This document shows, one piece after another, positions 51,991 through 61,300 of a stretch of DNA of 64,000 bases. Location of the stretch: positions 52,170-116,169 of the forward strand of contig CAYNFH010000001.1 in NCBI GenBank assembly GCA_964396385.1, read 5' to 3'. Under the pieces are notes generated by a model, which was not told the DNA's origin, did no database searches, and worked only from the letters and a program-made list of their open reading frames with translations. The DNA is from CAYNFH01 sp964396385. GTDB lineage: Bacteria > Armatimonadota > Chthonomonadetes > Chthonomonadales > CAJBBX01. The position numbers and the translations under genes were made by a program. How positions within the stretch are numbered: position 1 is the first letter of the stretch; the number at the start of each line of letters is the position of its first letter.

Positions 51991-53373
51991 GTGCAACAAA
52001 TCATCGGGGCAACGCCATCATCTCAGGGCGGTGGGGCGCGCTATGCCTGGGCCATCGTCGGCATGCTCTGGCTCGTCTGTTTCTTCAACTACGCAGACCG
52101 GATGGCCGTGTTCTCCGTGTTTCCGGTGCTTGAGAAGCAGTTCCATTTCACGAAAGCGCAACTTGCGCTTATCGGTACGGCCTTCTCCTGGGTCTATGGA
52201 GCGATGGCACCGTTCGCGGGTCACGTCGGCGATCGGAATCCCCGCAAGCTGGTTGTTCTGGGCGGCCTTGCGGTCTGGAGCGTCATTACCGGCCTGACGG
52301 CTCAGTGCAGCCGCCTCTGGCACTTTGTTGCGGTGCGCGGCGCGGAGGGGCTGGGCGAGACGTTCTACTTCCCGGCCTCCATGGCCCTCATCAGTGACTA
52401 TCACACTCCCGCGACACGGTCTCGGGCCATCGGGCTGCACCAGACCAGCATCTACGCGGGAACGATCTGCGGCGGGGCCGTGGCCGGATGGATGGCGCAG
52501 GACTTCGGCTGGCAGTCTCCCTTCTGGGCGCTCGCCGCAGCCGGCGTGCTGCTCAGCCTCATCCTTGCCCGGTACATTCGGGAGCCGCAACGCAATCAGG
52601 CGGAGCGGGCGCTGATGCTCGAACCCGCCAGCGCGAATGGGGAGCACCAGGCGCCCGCCCTCAGGTTCATCGCAGATCTCGTTCACACCCCCACCGCCAT
52701 GCTGCTGCTGGCGGCCTATTTCGGCGCGAACATGGTCATGCTGATCTTCCTGACCTGGACGCCGACCTATCTCAACGAGCGGTTTGGCAAGTCCGTTGCG
52801 GTATCCGCGGTGGAGGCGGTGCTGTTCATTCAAGTGGCGAGCATCGTGGGCGCCGCGGTGGGCGGGGCGGCCGCGGACCACTTCGTGCGGCAGCGGACCG
52901 ATGGGCGCATCAGGGTCCAGGCGGCCGCCATCGTGATGGCGGTTCCCGTGGTGTTTGCCTGCGGTCGCACGCCGGTGCACGCGGTTCTCCTGCTCTCCCT
53001 GCTGCTCTTCGGCTTCTTCAAAGGGATCTACGATTCGAACCTGACGGCGGCCTATTACGACGTGATACACCCGGACCGGCGCGGCACGGCCACGGGGATC
53101 ATGAACATGCTGGGCTGGCTGGCGGCGGGGCTGGGAACGCTCCTCTTCGGCATCGCGGTGGACCACGGCGTGACCATGGGCGCGGCGATCTCCTCCACCG
53201 CCGTCGTCTACGTTCTCGTGGCGGTGGCGCTGCTTGCGGCGGGGCGGACCGTGTCGGGGGATATTCGACCGTTGCTTGTCATTCCGACCGGAGGGAGGAA
53301 TCTGGCCTCGGGGACAGAGCGGCCAGATTCTTCGCTGTCGCTCCCAAGAAACACCGTAGACACAGAGTACTGA
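51991..53373 (+). CDS. MFS transporter, ACS-like (organic anion)
   Basis: A 460-aa permease. Signature segments include FFNYADRMAVFSVFPVLEKQ, the loop GHVGDRNPRKLV, and RSRAIGLHQTSIYAGTICGG. The layout fits the anion:cation symporter (hexuronate/glucarate) branch. The last ~33 residues (from about LLVIPTGGRNLASG) are encoded by a dispersed repeat at 53278 onwards and are not part of the transporter fold. The RBS is unclear (GAAGGGAACGGCGCGTGC precedes ATG-like CAA codons). Confidence 0.75.
   Translation: MQQIIGATPSSQGGGARYAWAIVGMLWLVCFFNYADRMAVFSVFPVLEKQFHFTKAQLALIGTAFSWVYGAMAPFAGHVGDRNPRKLVVLGGLAVWSVITGLTAQCSRLWHFVAVRGAEGLGETFYFPASMALISDYHTPATRSRAIGLHQTSIYAGTICGGAVAGWMAQDFGWQSPFWALAAAGVLLSLILARYIREPQRNQAERALMLEPASANGEHQAPALRFIADLVHTPTAMLLLAAYFGANMVMLIFLTWTPTYLNERFGKSVAVSAVEAVLFIQVASIVGAAVGGAAADHFVRQRTDGRIRVQAAAIVMAVPVVFACGRTPVHAVLLLSLLLFGFFKGIYDSNLTAAYYDVIHPDRRGTATGIMNMLGWLAAGLGTLLFGIAVDHGVTMGAAISSTAVVYVLVAVALLAAGRTVSGDIRPLLVIPTGGRNLASGTERPDSSLSLPRNTVDTEY
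53278..53345 (+). repeat. Dispersed repeat with 10-bp inverted stem, copy 2
   Basis: The 27-bp motif at 53278-53304 (GTCATTCCGAC to GAGGAATCTG) matches that at 1643-1669. It continues into a perfect inverted repeat GAATCTGGCC (53298-53307) / GGCCAGATTC (53321-53330). It encodes the tail of the MFS gene. A related GGAATGACA piece follows at about 53401. Confidence 0.55.
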
Positions 53374-53470
53374 ACACGGGGCCCGTCCCGTCGCACTACT
53401 CGGAATGACAACGGGGCCGCGGGAATGACGGCTCTTGGCGCCTTAGCTTGCGATAGTCGCCGCTCAAGCG

Positions 53471-54736
53471 CTATCGCATCACCTCTTTCCACTCCGGCGG
53501 CACCGGCATGGGCCTGTAGGAGATGTCGAGGTCGGGGGTAGCTATCTGGGGGATTCCACGGTAGCGGCACTCCACGGCGTAGGCCAGTATTCCGGTCGTA
53601 AGGTAGGTTCGCGGACCGGAGGCAGCGGACGGCTTGCCGGTGAGGTACATCTCCTCTAGCGCGCGGACTGTAGAGGAGAAGTGCTTCAGGCGAGGTACGG
53701 GATCGAGGAAGTAAGAGGCGGCGACGATCTCCTTGCCGCCGCGCTTACGGTAGGCGAAGCTGAACTCTTCGCAGTAGCCGTTGGCAAGCAGTACCACCAT
53801 CCGCTGCCCGTCTCGGTACTGGATGTCGTAGGCATAGACCTCCGAGGTATAGTCCTGGGGCCTCCCTCTGGGCTTCTTCACGCTTGCCAGGGCGGCGTCC
53901 GCGATGTCCCGCGGCCAGGCGCCGGCTTCGTGGGCGCGCCAGACATCGGCGCCGCGCAAGACGCCGACGCTTGCCACGCCGGTCTCACCCCCGGCGCGGC
54001 GCTCCACGATGTGCTGGCCTGTCTCCAGCGCGTGAAAGCCGTACGACTCGAAGCCGCCGTAGCCCACGGCGACGACTGTATCCAGCGGAGTGCCGTGCGG
54101 GAGCGGGACGAGCGGCTCGTACTTCGCGAAGGGAAGACTGCTTCCTGCCATCCACGGGATATGCATCTGGCGGATGGTCCGCCACATGTACTTGGCCCAG
54201 GCCCAGTTCCACGACATGTGCTTGTCGTTGAAGACGGGCACGATGCGGCCGGACTGGCGGAAGACGCCGATCACCTGATCGAAGATCTCGCGGCGTGGGT
54301 AGAGCTGCTGGCCCTTCTCGTTCAGCGAGTAGGTGCCATGCTCGCCGATGATTACCACGCCATCGACCGCCAGCGTATCTACGCCCCGGCAGAGCGCCGT
54401 CGCCACAGAAGGGTACATGGGCACGTTGTGCTTCTTGGCCGTGGCAACCCCCACGTCATCCTCGGAGATCTCTTTGAGGTGGATGGCGACCACTTCGCAG
54501 CGCGGCGGCTCGTAGTGGTCGTCGTACTGCTTCCCTTCCAGGAATTTGGTGCAGTAGCAGACGCCATGGCTGGTGGCGCCGTACTGGGTGAGGATGACGG
54601 CGAGCCTGGGCTTCGAGACCGGGCGCGATGGGCCAGAAGACCTGGCAGCGGCTGCTACCTCGCTGCCCAGCGCCATGCCGGCCCCGGCCGTCAGGAGCTC
54701 CCGTCGCGATGGAAGGATGGGGTCTCTTCGGGACAT
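53471..54736 (-). CDS. Tat-exported hypothetical protein
   Basis: A 421-aa protein with a twin-arginine signal (LPSRRELLTAGAGMALGSEV). Conserved-looking stretches are ILTQYGATSHGVCYCTKFLE, VIIGEHGTYSLNEKGQQLYP and VYAYDIQYRDGQRMVVLLAN. Similar proteins occur in acidobacteria and planctomycetes, but I know no function; the N-terminal half has a Rossmann-like pattern. No Shine-Dalgarno sequence is seen before the ATG. It is divergent from the DUF1905 gene. Confidence 0.65.
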   Translation of the reverse strand: MSRRDPILPSRRELLTAGAGMALGSEVAAAARSSGPSRPVSKPRLAVILTQYGATSHGVCYCTKFLEGKQYDDHYEPPRCEVVAIHLKEISEDDVGVATAKKHNVPMYPSVATALCRGVDTLAVDGVVIIGEHGTYSLNEKGQQLYPRREIFDQVIGVFRQSGRIVPVFNDKHMSWNWAWAKYMWRTIRQMHIPWMAGSSLPFAKYEPLVPLPHGTPLDTVVAVGYGGFESYGFHALETGQHIVERRAGGETGVASVGVLRGADVWRAHEAGAWPRDIADAALASVKKPRGRPQDYTSEVYAYDIQYRDGQRMVVLLANGYCEEFSFAYRKRGGKEIVAASYFLDPVPRLKHFSSTVRALEEMYLTGKPSAASGPRTYLTTGILAYAVECRYRGIPQIATPDLDISYRPMPVPPEWKEVMR

Positions 54737-54792
54737 ACGAAGCGTGTATTCGACGGCCTTGGCCGGCTACCTTCCGCGGCAAGGCAGGACGG

Positions 54793-54798
54793 TATACT
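54793..54798 (+). promoter_or_regulatory. -10 box implying a leaderless mRNA
   Basis: TATACT is followed by only six bases before the ATG of the DUF1905 gene at 54805. Transcription from this box would start at or next to the start codon, and no ribosome-binding site is present. No good -35 box is visible. Confidence 0.4.
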
Positions 54799-54804
54799 CC
54801 ACCC

Positions 54805-55095
54805 ATGGACATGGAGTTTGATGGCGAGATCTGGTACTGGAAGGGGCCGGCGCCCTTCTACTTCGTGACTATGCCGGCTAAGGAGAGCCGGGAGCTGAAA
54901 GAGATATCGGAGCTGCTGACCTATGGGTGGGGGGTGATTCCCGTGAGTGTTCGTATCGGAGCCACCGAATGGAAGACCTCCCTGTTTCCCAAAGAGGGCC
55001 GTTACCTGGTGCCCATCAAAGACAGCGTCCGAAAGGCGGAGAATCTGGAGGAAGGCGACCGGGTGACCATTCGGCTCATCGCCGAGCGACGATGA
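54805..55095 (+). CDS. DUF1905 protein
   Basis: A 96-aa single-domain protein with the DUF1905 opening MEFDGEIWYWKGPAPFYFV, the middle VIPVSVRIGATEWKTSLFPK and ending YLVPIKDSVRKAENLEEGD. The fold is a small beta barrel; the function is unknown, though the domain is often linked to YdeI-type proteins. Upstream in-frame ATGs fall in unlikely sequence. The gene converges on the minus-strand frame at 55076. Confidence 0.8.
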   Translation: MDMEFDGEIWYWKGPAPFYFVTMPAKESRELKEISELLTYGWGVIPVSVRIGATEWKTSLFPKEGRYLVPIKDSVRKAENLEEGDRVTIRLIAERR

Positions 55096-55195
55096 CCTGG
55101 AGCGGGTTTAGTGCGAGATACGCGCGAGTCTCTGGACGGAACTCCGCCATCTGCTTGTCCGTCCAGAAACCCCACGCGTGTGTGATCGTAATCAC
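55076..55195 (-). CDS. Unidentified short frame, possible gene end
   Basis: A GTG-initiated 39-codon frame lies between the lipase-like gene and the DUF1905 gene, overlapping the latter's last 20 bases. It reads VITITHAWGFWTDKQMAEFR, then PETRAYLALNPLQVIVARR. The composition is protein-like and could be the C-terminus of a lost gene. I do not recognise the family. Confidence 0.3.
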   Translation of the reverse strand: MITITHAWGFWTDKQMAEFRPETRAYLALNPLQVIVARR

Positions 55196-55202
55196 GCCGG
55201 GC

Positions 55203-57473
55203 TCAGGGAATGTAGTACAGAGCTTCCGGCAGTGGACTGCCGATAGGTGTCTCAAAGAACCTGGCCGGCTCAGGGTGTATCACTATGGCGCCATCCGAGG
55301 CGAAGAATGCCGTGATCTGGCTCTGGGCTCCCAGGGCGATATCCCGGAAGGCTGGTAGTCCGATACTGGTCAGAAAGGCGTGCGGAACCTTCGGCAGCAG
55401 AGGGTTCTCCGCAAACGCAAGGTCGTGGCGGTAGTAGGTGGCGCAGTCGGCCAGCGCCCCCGCACGCAGTATTGCCGTGCTCGCCGGATTCGGAACGACC
55501 TGGTCTCCCTTGGCGAACTGGACGATCACGGACTTCCGAGGACCCCCCGACAGGGGACTCTTCCGAAGGTATGGCGCATACGCCACGGGATTGCCGGACT
55601 GCGAGACCCACTCGGTGCGCTCAAACACCTCCTGGAGCTGCATGGCCCCCGCGACCGTGTTGGTCACCGGCGATTGAATCACGCGGTCTGTTCCGTCCGC
55701 GAGACGGACCGGGAGCGGAACTCCGTCTCGCAGCGGCATGTTCTCGTCAAAGCGAGGCCCGGCTACAGATACCCCGGCAACCTGAGTAACCCCGGGGACA
55801 TTCAGGAGCGAGGGCACACGCGAGGCGAGCGCCGCGCCGACGGACGCGCGGTTGATGGCCGACAGCCGAGAGCTTTCGATGGCCGATCCCCCGGGCACGT
55901 TGAGCACGCCCGCCCGCACGTCCGGCTCCACGGCCAGGAATTCGGTACCGTAGATCCCGCCGAGCGACTGTCCGAAGTAGTAGATGCGGGAAGGATCAAG
56001 ATCCGCAAGGCCGTCGCCGTCCACATCTATACCCACTTCGATGACCCGAACTAGCTGCATCAGGTCCGCGACCGTCTGCTGCTGGCCGTCGCGATCCCGA
56101 ATAATCGAGCGCGGAGCGACAGCCTGGATGCCTTCGCTATTCCCGATGACGCCGTCACCGTTCTGGTCGGTCCCTCGCCCGCCCGCTGGGAGTATCACTG
56201 GATCGCCCGCAGTCTGGCTGATGGTCAGCGTTCCGAGAGGACCGAAGCCGTGACCCACTGCATTAATCGCTATAGTTGCGATTCCTCTATCAGCCAGAGT
56301 GGCTGCAACGGCCAGTGAGCCCCAGCTAAACGGGATTCCTCCCTGCTTGCTGCCCCCAAGGCCGTGGCCGTAAATCGCTACGGGCCACCCGGCCGCCGGA
56401 GGCGTACCGGAAGGCACGTAGAGATTGAAGTAGATTTCGTTCGTTCCCTGGACAACCGGGACTCCGGTCCTGGTTGCGACCGGTGGGATGTAGCCGTCCA
56501 CCGTCTCGTAGTTGGGAGAGAGGTATTTTCCAAACGCAATCCGGCCCACGGCCCCGGGAATGATCCGCAGAAGGTCGACAGGATGCGCGGACGCAGTGAA
56601 TTTCGGCGGGTTATCCCCGGTCTGCTGGTTGACGGTGATGCCTGTCACTTGATCCAGCGAATACACTGCCCGGGCTCCCCCAGGGCCTATCCTGAATTCC
56701 GCGGGATCGGGCGTGGCCGCCTTGATCTGGTCGCGGATCTTCTCCAGCCCCGCCGTAACGCTCATCGTGGTGAAAACGCTGGCAGTAACTACATCCTTTG
56801 GCTGGATTCCGAGCTGCTCGGCAAGCTCCAGCGCGTCGATCAGCGACTTTCGGTACTTCTTGTCGGCGGCGTCGCCATCCTGTCCGTTGTTCAGATCCTG
56901 CTTGAATCGCCGGAAGCTATCGCTGGCCTCGACCGGTGCCCCGGACAAGTCGTGAATGCCGCTGGTCACCAGCAGCACATAACGGGTGTGCTGGTTCAGA
57001 AGCTCATCCGACTCTACGTTCAGCGAATTCGATGCCGGGTCCCACACGACCTGATTGATGCCCACTATCTGTCCGCCGGGCCCCGAATCCTGGAGCGCGT
57101 CGCCGAGGCAGATGAGGAGGACGGCGCTGCTTGTAACCGTCGACGGATCGATCGAGCCGTCGAAAGGGATCGAGAGCCGGGGTTGCAGATTGAAACCGTC
57201 CAGCGTATTGAGAACGCCGACGTCCTGATAGTCGGAAGGGGACGCGACCGGGTCAGGATAGGGCAGATTCACACGGCGGCCCGTGTTCTGGCTCGCATCC
57301 GGGACCGTGAACCTATCGCTGGGGAACGGGCCGCCGGCGGGGGCGGACAGGTCGAAGAGGGCGTGAATCGCCTGGTCTTCGGTCCGGCCCGGCAGCGTAG
57401 TCGTTACCATCAGAATGGTGACCGCCAGAGAGAGCATTCCGGCGCGCGAAAGTCCTGCTGTTAGTGTGTGCAT
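55203..57473 (-). CDS. Secreted lipase-like alpha/beta hydrolase
   Basis: A 756-aa secreted protein. A signal peptide is followed by an N-terminal beta domain similar to the bacterial virulence-factor lipase N-terminal type (FDLSAPAGGPFPSDRFTVPD; DYQDVGVLNTLDGFNLQPRL, then SIPFDG). The C-terminal half is an alpha/beta hydrolase with oxyanion-type AIYGHGLGGSK and nucleophile elbow YFGQSLGGIYG. Candidate acid and histidine lie in VIVQFAKGDQVVPNP and PHAFL. It may be a surface lipase or esterase. It ends 3' of a small secreted protein gene. Confidence 0.7.
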   Translation of the reverse strand: MHTLTAGLSRAGMLSLAVTILMVTTTLPGRTEDQAIHALFDLSAPAGGPFPSDRFTVPDASQNTGRRVNLPYPDPVASPSDYQDVGVLNTLDGFNLQPRLSIPFDGSIDPSTVTSSAVLLICLGDALQDSGPGGQIVGINQVVWDPASNSLNVESDELLNQHTRYVLLVTSGIHDLSGAPVEASDSFRRFKQDLNNGQDGDAADKKYRKSLIDALELAEQLGIQPKDVVTASVFTTMSVTAGLEKIRDQIKAATPDPAEFRIGPGGARAVYSLDQVTGITVNQQTGDNPPKFTASAHPVDLLRIIPGAVGRIAFGKYLSPNYETVDGYIPPVATRTGVPVVQGTNEIYFNLYVPSGTPPAAGWPVAIYGHGLGGSKQGGIPFSWGSLAVAATLADRGIATIAINAVGHGFGPLGTLTISQTAGDPVILPAGGRGTDQNGDGVIGNSEGIQAVAPRSIIRDRDGQQQTVADLMQLVRVIEVGIDVDGDGLADLDPSRIYYFGQSLGGIYGTEFLAVEPDVRAGVLNVPGGSAIESSRLSAINRASVGAALASRVPSLLNVPGVTQVAGVSVAGPRFDENMPLRDGVPLPVRLADGTDRVIQSPVTNTVAGAMQLQEVFERTEWVSQSGNPVAYAPYLRKSPLSGGPRKSVIVQFAKGDQVVPNPASTAILRAGALADCATYYRHDLAFAENPLLPKVPHAFLTSIGLPAFRDIALGAQSQITAFFASDGAIVIHPEPARFFETPIGSPLPEALYYIP

Positions 57474-57505
57474 ATTCGTCTCCAGTTGGTTCCCTGTGGT
57501 CTGCC

Positions 57506-58063
57506 TCAGCGCCTGTTGGACACTATGTGGTTGGAGTAACCGCTCGCCCGTTTTGCCTTGCTGGAAGAACCGGGGGAAGAGATGCTCCCCTCAAAGCTGC
57601 CGAAAGTCGTGCCGGCGACGGTGTCAAACAAGCGCATGACGGTAAAGCTCCCCGTGGCGTCGGCGAACCGCCCCGTGCCGCCGGTGATGGTCGCGACCTC
57701 AACGATCGAGAGGACACCGGGCGTCGCAGTTGGACTGGCGTGGCCGGTGAACTCGGCGGTCAGCGTGTCGCCGTTGGCCGCCGTGAATTCGTAGGACCCG
57801 GTCGCCGTCCTGGTCACCCGGTTCACCAGGTGTGGGACGTCGAGCGTGAACTGGCCCAGTTGGGTGGCGTTTCCCGTGGCCTTGACCAAAACGGAATCCG
57901 TCGAGGGGTCGACCGGGGTTCGGGTAACCACTCCGTCCAGGCGGCCCTGGAAAGGTACCTGGTCTCCTGCCTTCGCGGGGCCGGCGAGGCCCGCTACGGC
58001 CGCGACTGCCAGCGCGATTCTGCCGGCGGAAACGGCGGCGCGGATTAGTCTGGCATGCTTCAT
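57506..58063 (-). CDS. Small secreted beta-barrel-like protein
   Basis: A 185-aa protein with a clear signal peptide (ALAVAAVAGLAGPAKAGDQV). The mature part has repeating strands (DTLTAEFTGHASPTATPGVL, VEVATITGGTGRFADATGSF) like small secreted proteins of planctomycetes and cyanobacteria with an allene-oxide-cyclase-like barrel. The function is unknown. GGAGG lies ten bases before the ATG, and a perfect CACGGAC/GTCCGTG inverted repeat lies 26 bp upstream. It precedes the lipase-like gene by 32 bp. Confidence 0.65.
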   Translation of the reverse strand: MKHARLIRAAVSAGRIALAVAAVAGLAGPAKAGDQVPFQGRLDGVVTRTPVDPSTDSVLVKATGNATQLGQFTLDVPHLVNRVTRTATGSYEFTAANGDTLTAEFTGHASPTATPGVLSIVEVATITGGTGRFADATGSFTVMRLFDTVAGTTFGSFEGSISSPGSSSKAKRASGYSNHIVSNRR

Positions 58064-58374
58064 CTTCTGTTCTCCTCCACGTGGTATACACGGACCATTT
58101 GTCCGTGCTCATCACAGCTCGGGGAGTCGACTGAGCTCCGCCTGCCATGAATGTAGCGACACTCTAGCAGGCGAGCGTTAAGCCAGCGCATAGGGAACGT
58201 CCAACCTTCGTCCAATCTCCAGAGAAACACCGGCGGCACTCCAGGATGCCCGCAAGAACGGGCGGCGCAGCATGTGATGTTGCCCGTTAGAGCGTGGTGA
58301 GATTAAACGCTGCGTTTACAGCCAGGAAACGAAGAGGGAATAGAGGGTCCTAACAGAGCACAGAGAAGGGGGAC
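58064..58374. promoter_or_regulatory. Intergenic region with two inverted repeats
   Basis: This 311-bp region has no gene. A perfect 7-bp inverted repeat CACGGAC-N5-GTCCGTG at 58089-58107 lies just upstream of the secreted-protein gene and could be its operator. TAAACGC-T-GCGTTTA at 58304-58318 is a 15-bp palindrome near the 3' end of the WD40 gene. Nothing else stands out. Confidence 0.35.
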
Positions 58375-61300
58375 CTATCGGCCGGAATGGTTGGCAGCGG
58401 CCGATGGGGCCCGCAGGGCGGACGGGGCATCCGTCTCCGTGAAGGGGGCCGCGCGCCATAGCCGGACCGTTCCGTCAGGGCTTCCAGAGATCAGGAGGTT
58501 GCCGTCCGGAGAGAACGCCAGGGAGAATATCCAGTTCTGGTGTCCCGTCAACGTGGCTTCTTCCTGGCTGACCGCCGGATTCCAGAGACGGATCGTGCCG
58601 TCCATCCCCCCTGATGCCAGCGTTTTGCTGTCGGGGGAAAAGGCGAGGGCGAGGACCGGACCCGCATGGCCGTCGAGCCGGCGCAAGAGCCTTCCACTGG
58701 CCCGGTCCCATAGGAACACAACTCCGTCGCGCTGGCCGGCCGCGATGAGCTTGTTGTCAGGAGAGAACGCAAGCGAGGCCGCGTTGGCCGTCCCCTCCAG
58801 CGTTGCCACTCGTTGCCGCCCGGCAACATCCCACAGAACAATCTTCTGATCCGGGCTCCCGGTGGCGACCGTCGTTCCGTCCGGGGAGATCGCGAGAGAG
58901 CCTAGAGGCGTCATGGGATCTCCGGTCAGCTTCCCCAGCCCTTTGTGCGAGGCCAGATTCCACAGTCGGATGGATGCCGGCACGCCGCCGGCGGCGCCGC
59001 CGTTTCCACTGACGAGAATGCCGTGGGCGGCGAAACCGACATGGGAGACTCCAAACTGGTGGCCGATGAGCGGGGGACTGATCTCCTTGCAATCCGGGAC
59101 GTCCCACAGCCGAACGGTGCCATCCGTGCTCCCGCTGGCCAGCCGCTTGCCGTCTGCTGAGAACGCCAGGCCGCGGGGCAGCAGGACTTGACCAGGCCGC
59201 GGCCCAGATTCCTCTACCAGCGGGCGCCCTACCTGGGTTTTCGTGGCCGGACTCCAGAAGCGTATGGTGCGTGACCGCGCCTCCGCGATAAGCCGGCCAT
59301 CCGGAGAGAATGTTACACCCCGAACCCCCTCGATACCGGCGGAGAGGATCTCGTACCCGTTGCGCTCCCTTGCGGCCTTCCGAAGGCGCTTGATGTCGGT
59401 GTCCCAAAGTCTCGCAGTACCGTCATCACTCGCAGATGCGAGAGTATCGCCGCCCGGGGAATAGGCAATGGAGGTGATTCGGCTCGTATGTCCGTGAAGG
59501 GCTGCCAGGAGTCTTCCGCTCTCGGGATTCCAGAGCCGGATCGTACCATCCGAACCACACGATGCGATTACTGTCCCATCGGGGGAGAACTCGGTTCCGA
59601 GAATCACACCCGTATGCACGGCGTATTCCCTCAGCCGGCGGCCCGTTACAACGTCCCACAGAACCGGAGCTCCCGCTCCGGTGACGAGCCTCCGTCCGTC
59701 CGGAGAGAACGCCATGGACTGCACAAGTCCCTCCGGCGGCAGTGAGATTGGAAGGAGCTTCACCTGCCGGCCGGCGATATTCCAGAAGGTGATTCGGCTG
59801 GCTTCCTTTCCCCCGCTACAGACGGCAAGTGTCCTCCCGTCGCCTGACAGCGCCATGGGACCCGCGGAGAAGACCGGAATTGCGCGGCTCCGCGATCGAT
59901 CGCCCGATCCCATATCCCAGAGCCGGATCGTGTTGTCATCCATTCCGGAGATCATTGTCGTCCCGTCCGGCGTGAAAAGAATACGAGCCCACTGGCGATG
60001 GTATGCGGGAAACTGCCGCGCGAGTCTCACTGGACGTGACGTAAGGTCCCAAAGCTTAAGAGCCCCATCACTCCTGCCGAGGGTAGCGAGGAGTTTGCCG
60101 TCCGGCGAGAACGTCACGACGCTGGCTCCGGGGTGAGCCCTCACGGTTTCCAGAGGAATCATGCCGGTGGAGTCCCATAGCTGAACGTTGCCATCCGCGC
60201 CCGCGGCGGCCAGCACCTTTCCATCACGTGAATAAGCGACCGAGGATACCTCGCCCACGCGTTGCGGCAAGGTGTGCCGGTCCTGGCTTCGGCACATGCG
60301 CCATAGGAAGCGCCAGACAAAGTCACGCCGATCCGGAGCACCGGGCATCGGTCGATGAAGCTCCAGCAGGCGCCACGCGCGGACATACTGATCCTCATGC
60401 GACAGGTGCGCGAGGTTCATCTGCGAGGCGTAGAGCAGGTCGCCAGCGCCGGCCAGCGCTACTTGCCGATCGCTTGCCAGACGCTTCTCCCTCGCTGCCG
60501 ATCGAAAAGATGTCCACGCCAGCGCTCCCGCCAGCCCCACGACCACACTGGCCGCCGCGGTAGCCCGCACAAGGCCGAGGCGGTATGCCGCCCGCTGCCT
60601 CCGTACCTCTGCGCCCGGCATATGGGCGGCGATCCACCGGCGGTCGAACGCTCGCTCGTAGAGGCGGTTGCGAATGACCAGCCGCCCTGCGCCGCCCGTA
60701 TCGCACGTGCTAATGACACGGACAACCCCGGACAGCTTCAATACTGTGACCAGCGGGTTCGTTTCATGATTCTCCACTCGCCGCCCAGATAGCACGCGCT
60801 CATAAAGCTTGAGCAGATCGACAAGCTCCTCACCGCTCCTAAGCAGGCGTTCGCGCACGAACTGGAGGTTGTCGTCGACGTCTCGGGAGCCGGGGCTAAA
60901 GAAGAGACGCTCGCATAGGGAATCTACCGCGCCCGAACCCTGGAATCGAGGGTCTCTGCCGACCGCCTGGCAGAGACGCTGGGTCAGGTAGGGGTGCCCG
61001 GAGGTCCAGTAGAGGATGCGGGAAAGCAGGCGTTCAGGCGTTCGGGCATTCAGGTGATTGGTCTCTGGGCTGAGCGGCTCTGGACGTTCCACTTCGCTCT
61101 TGATAGGATCGTCCTCTTCATCCGAACGTCTGAACGCCTGAACGCCCAGCCCTGCCGCCAGCGGCGCCGCCTCTTCCTCCGTGAAGTCCGTCAGCTCGAT
61201 GCGGTGGCCGATGTTGAAGGGCGTATTACGTGTGTCCCGGATCAGGTCGCCGGGCGTGGCTACTCCCAGCAGGCAGAAGGTCAAACGCCGATACTCGGGA

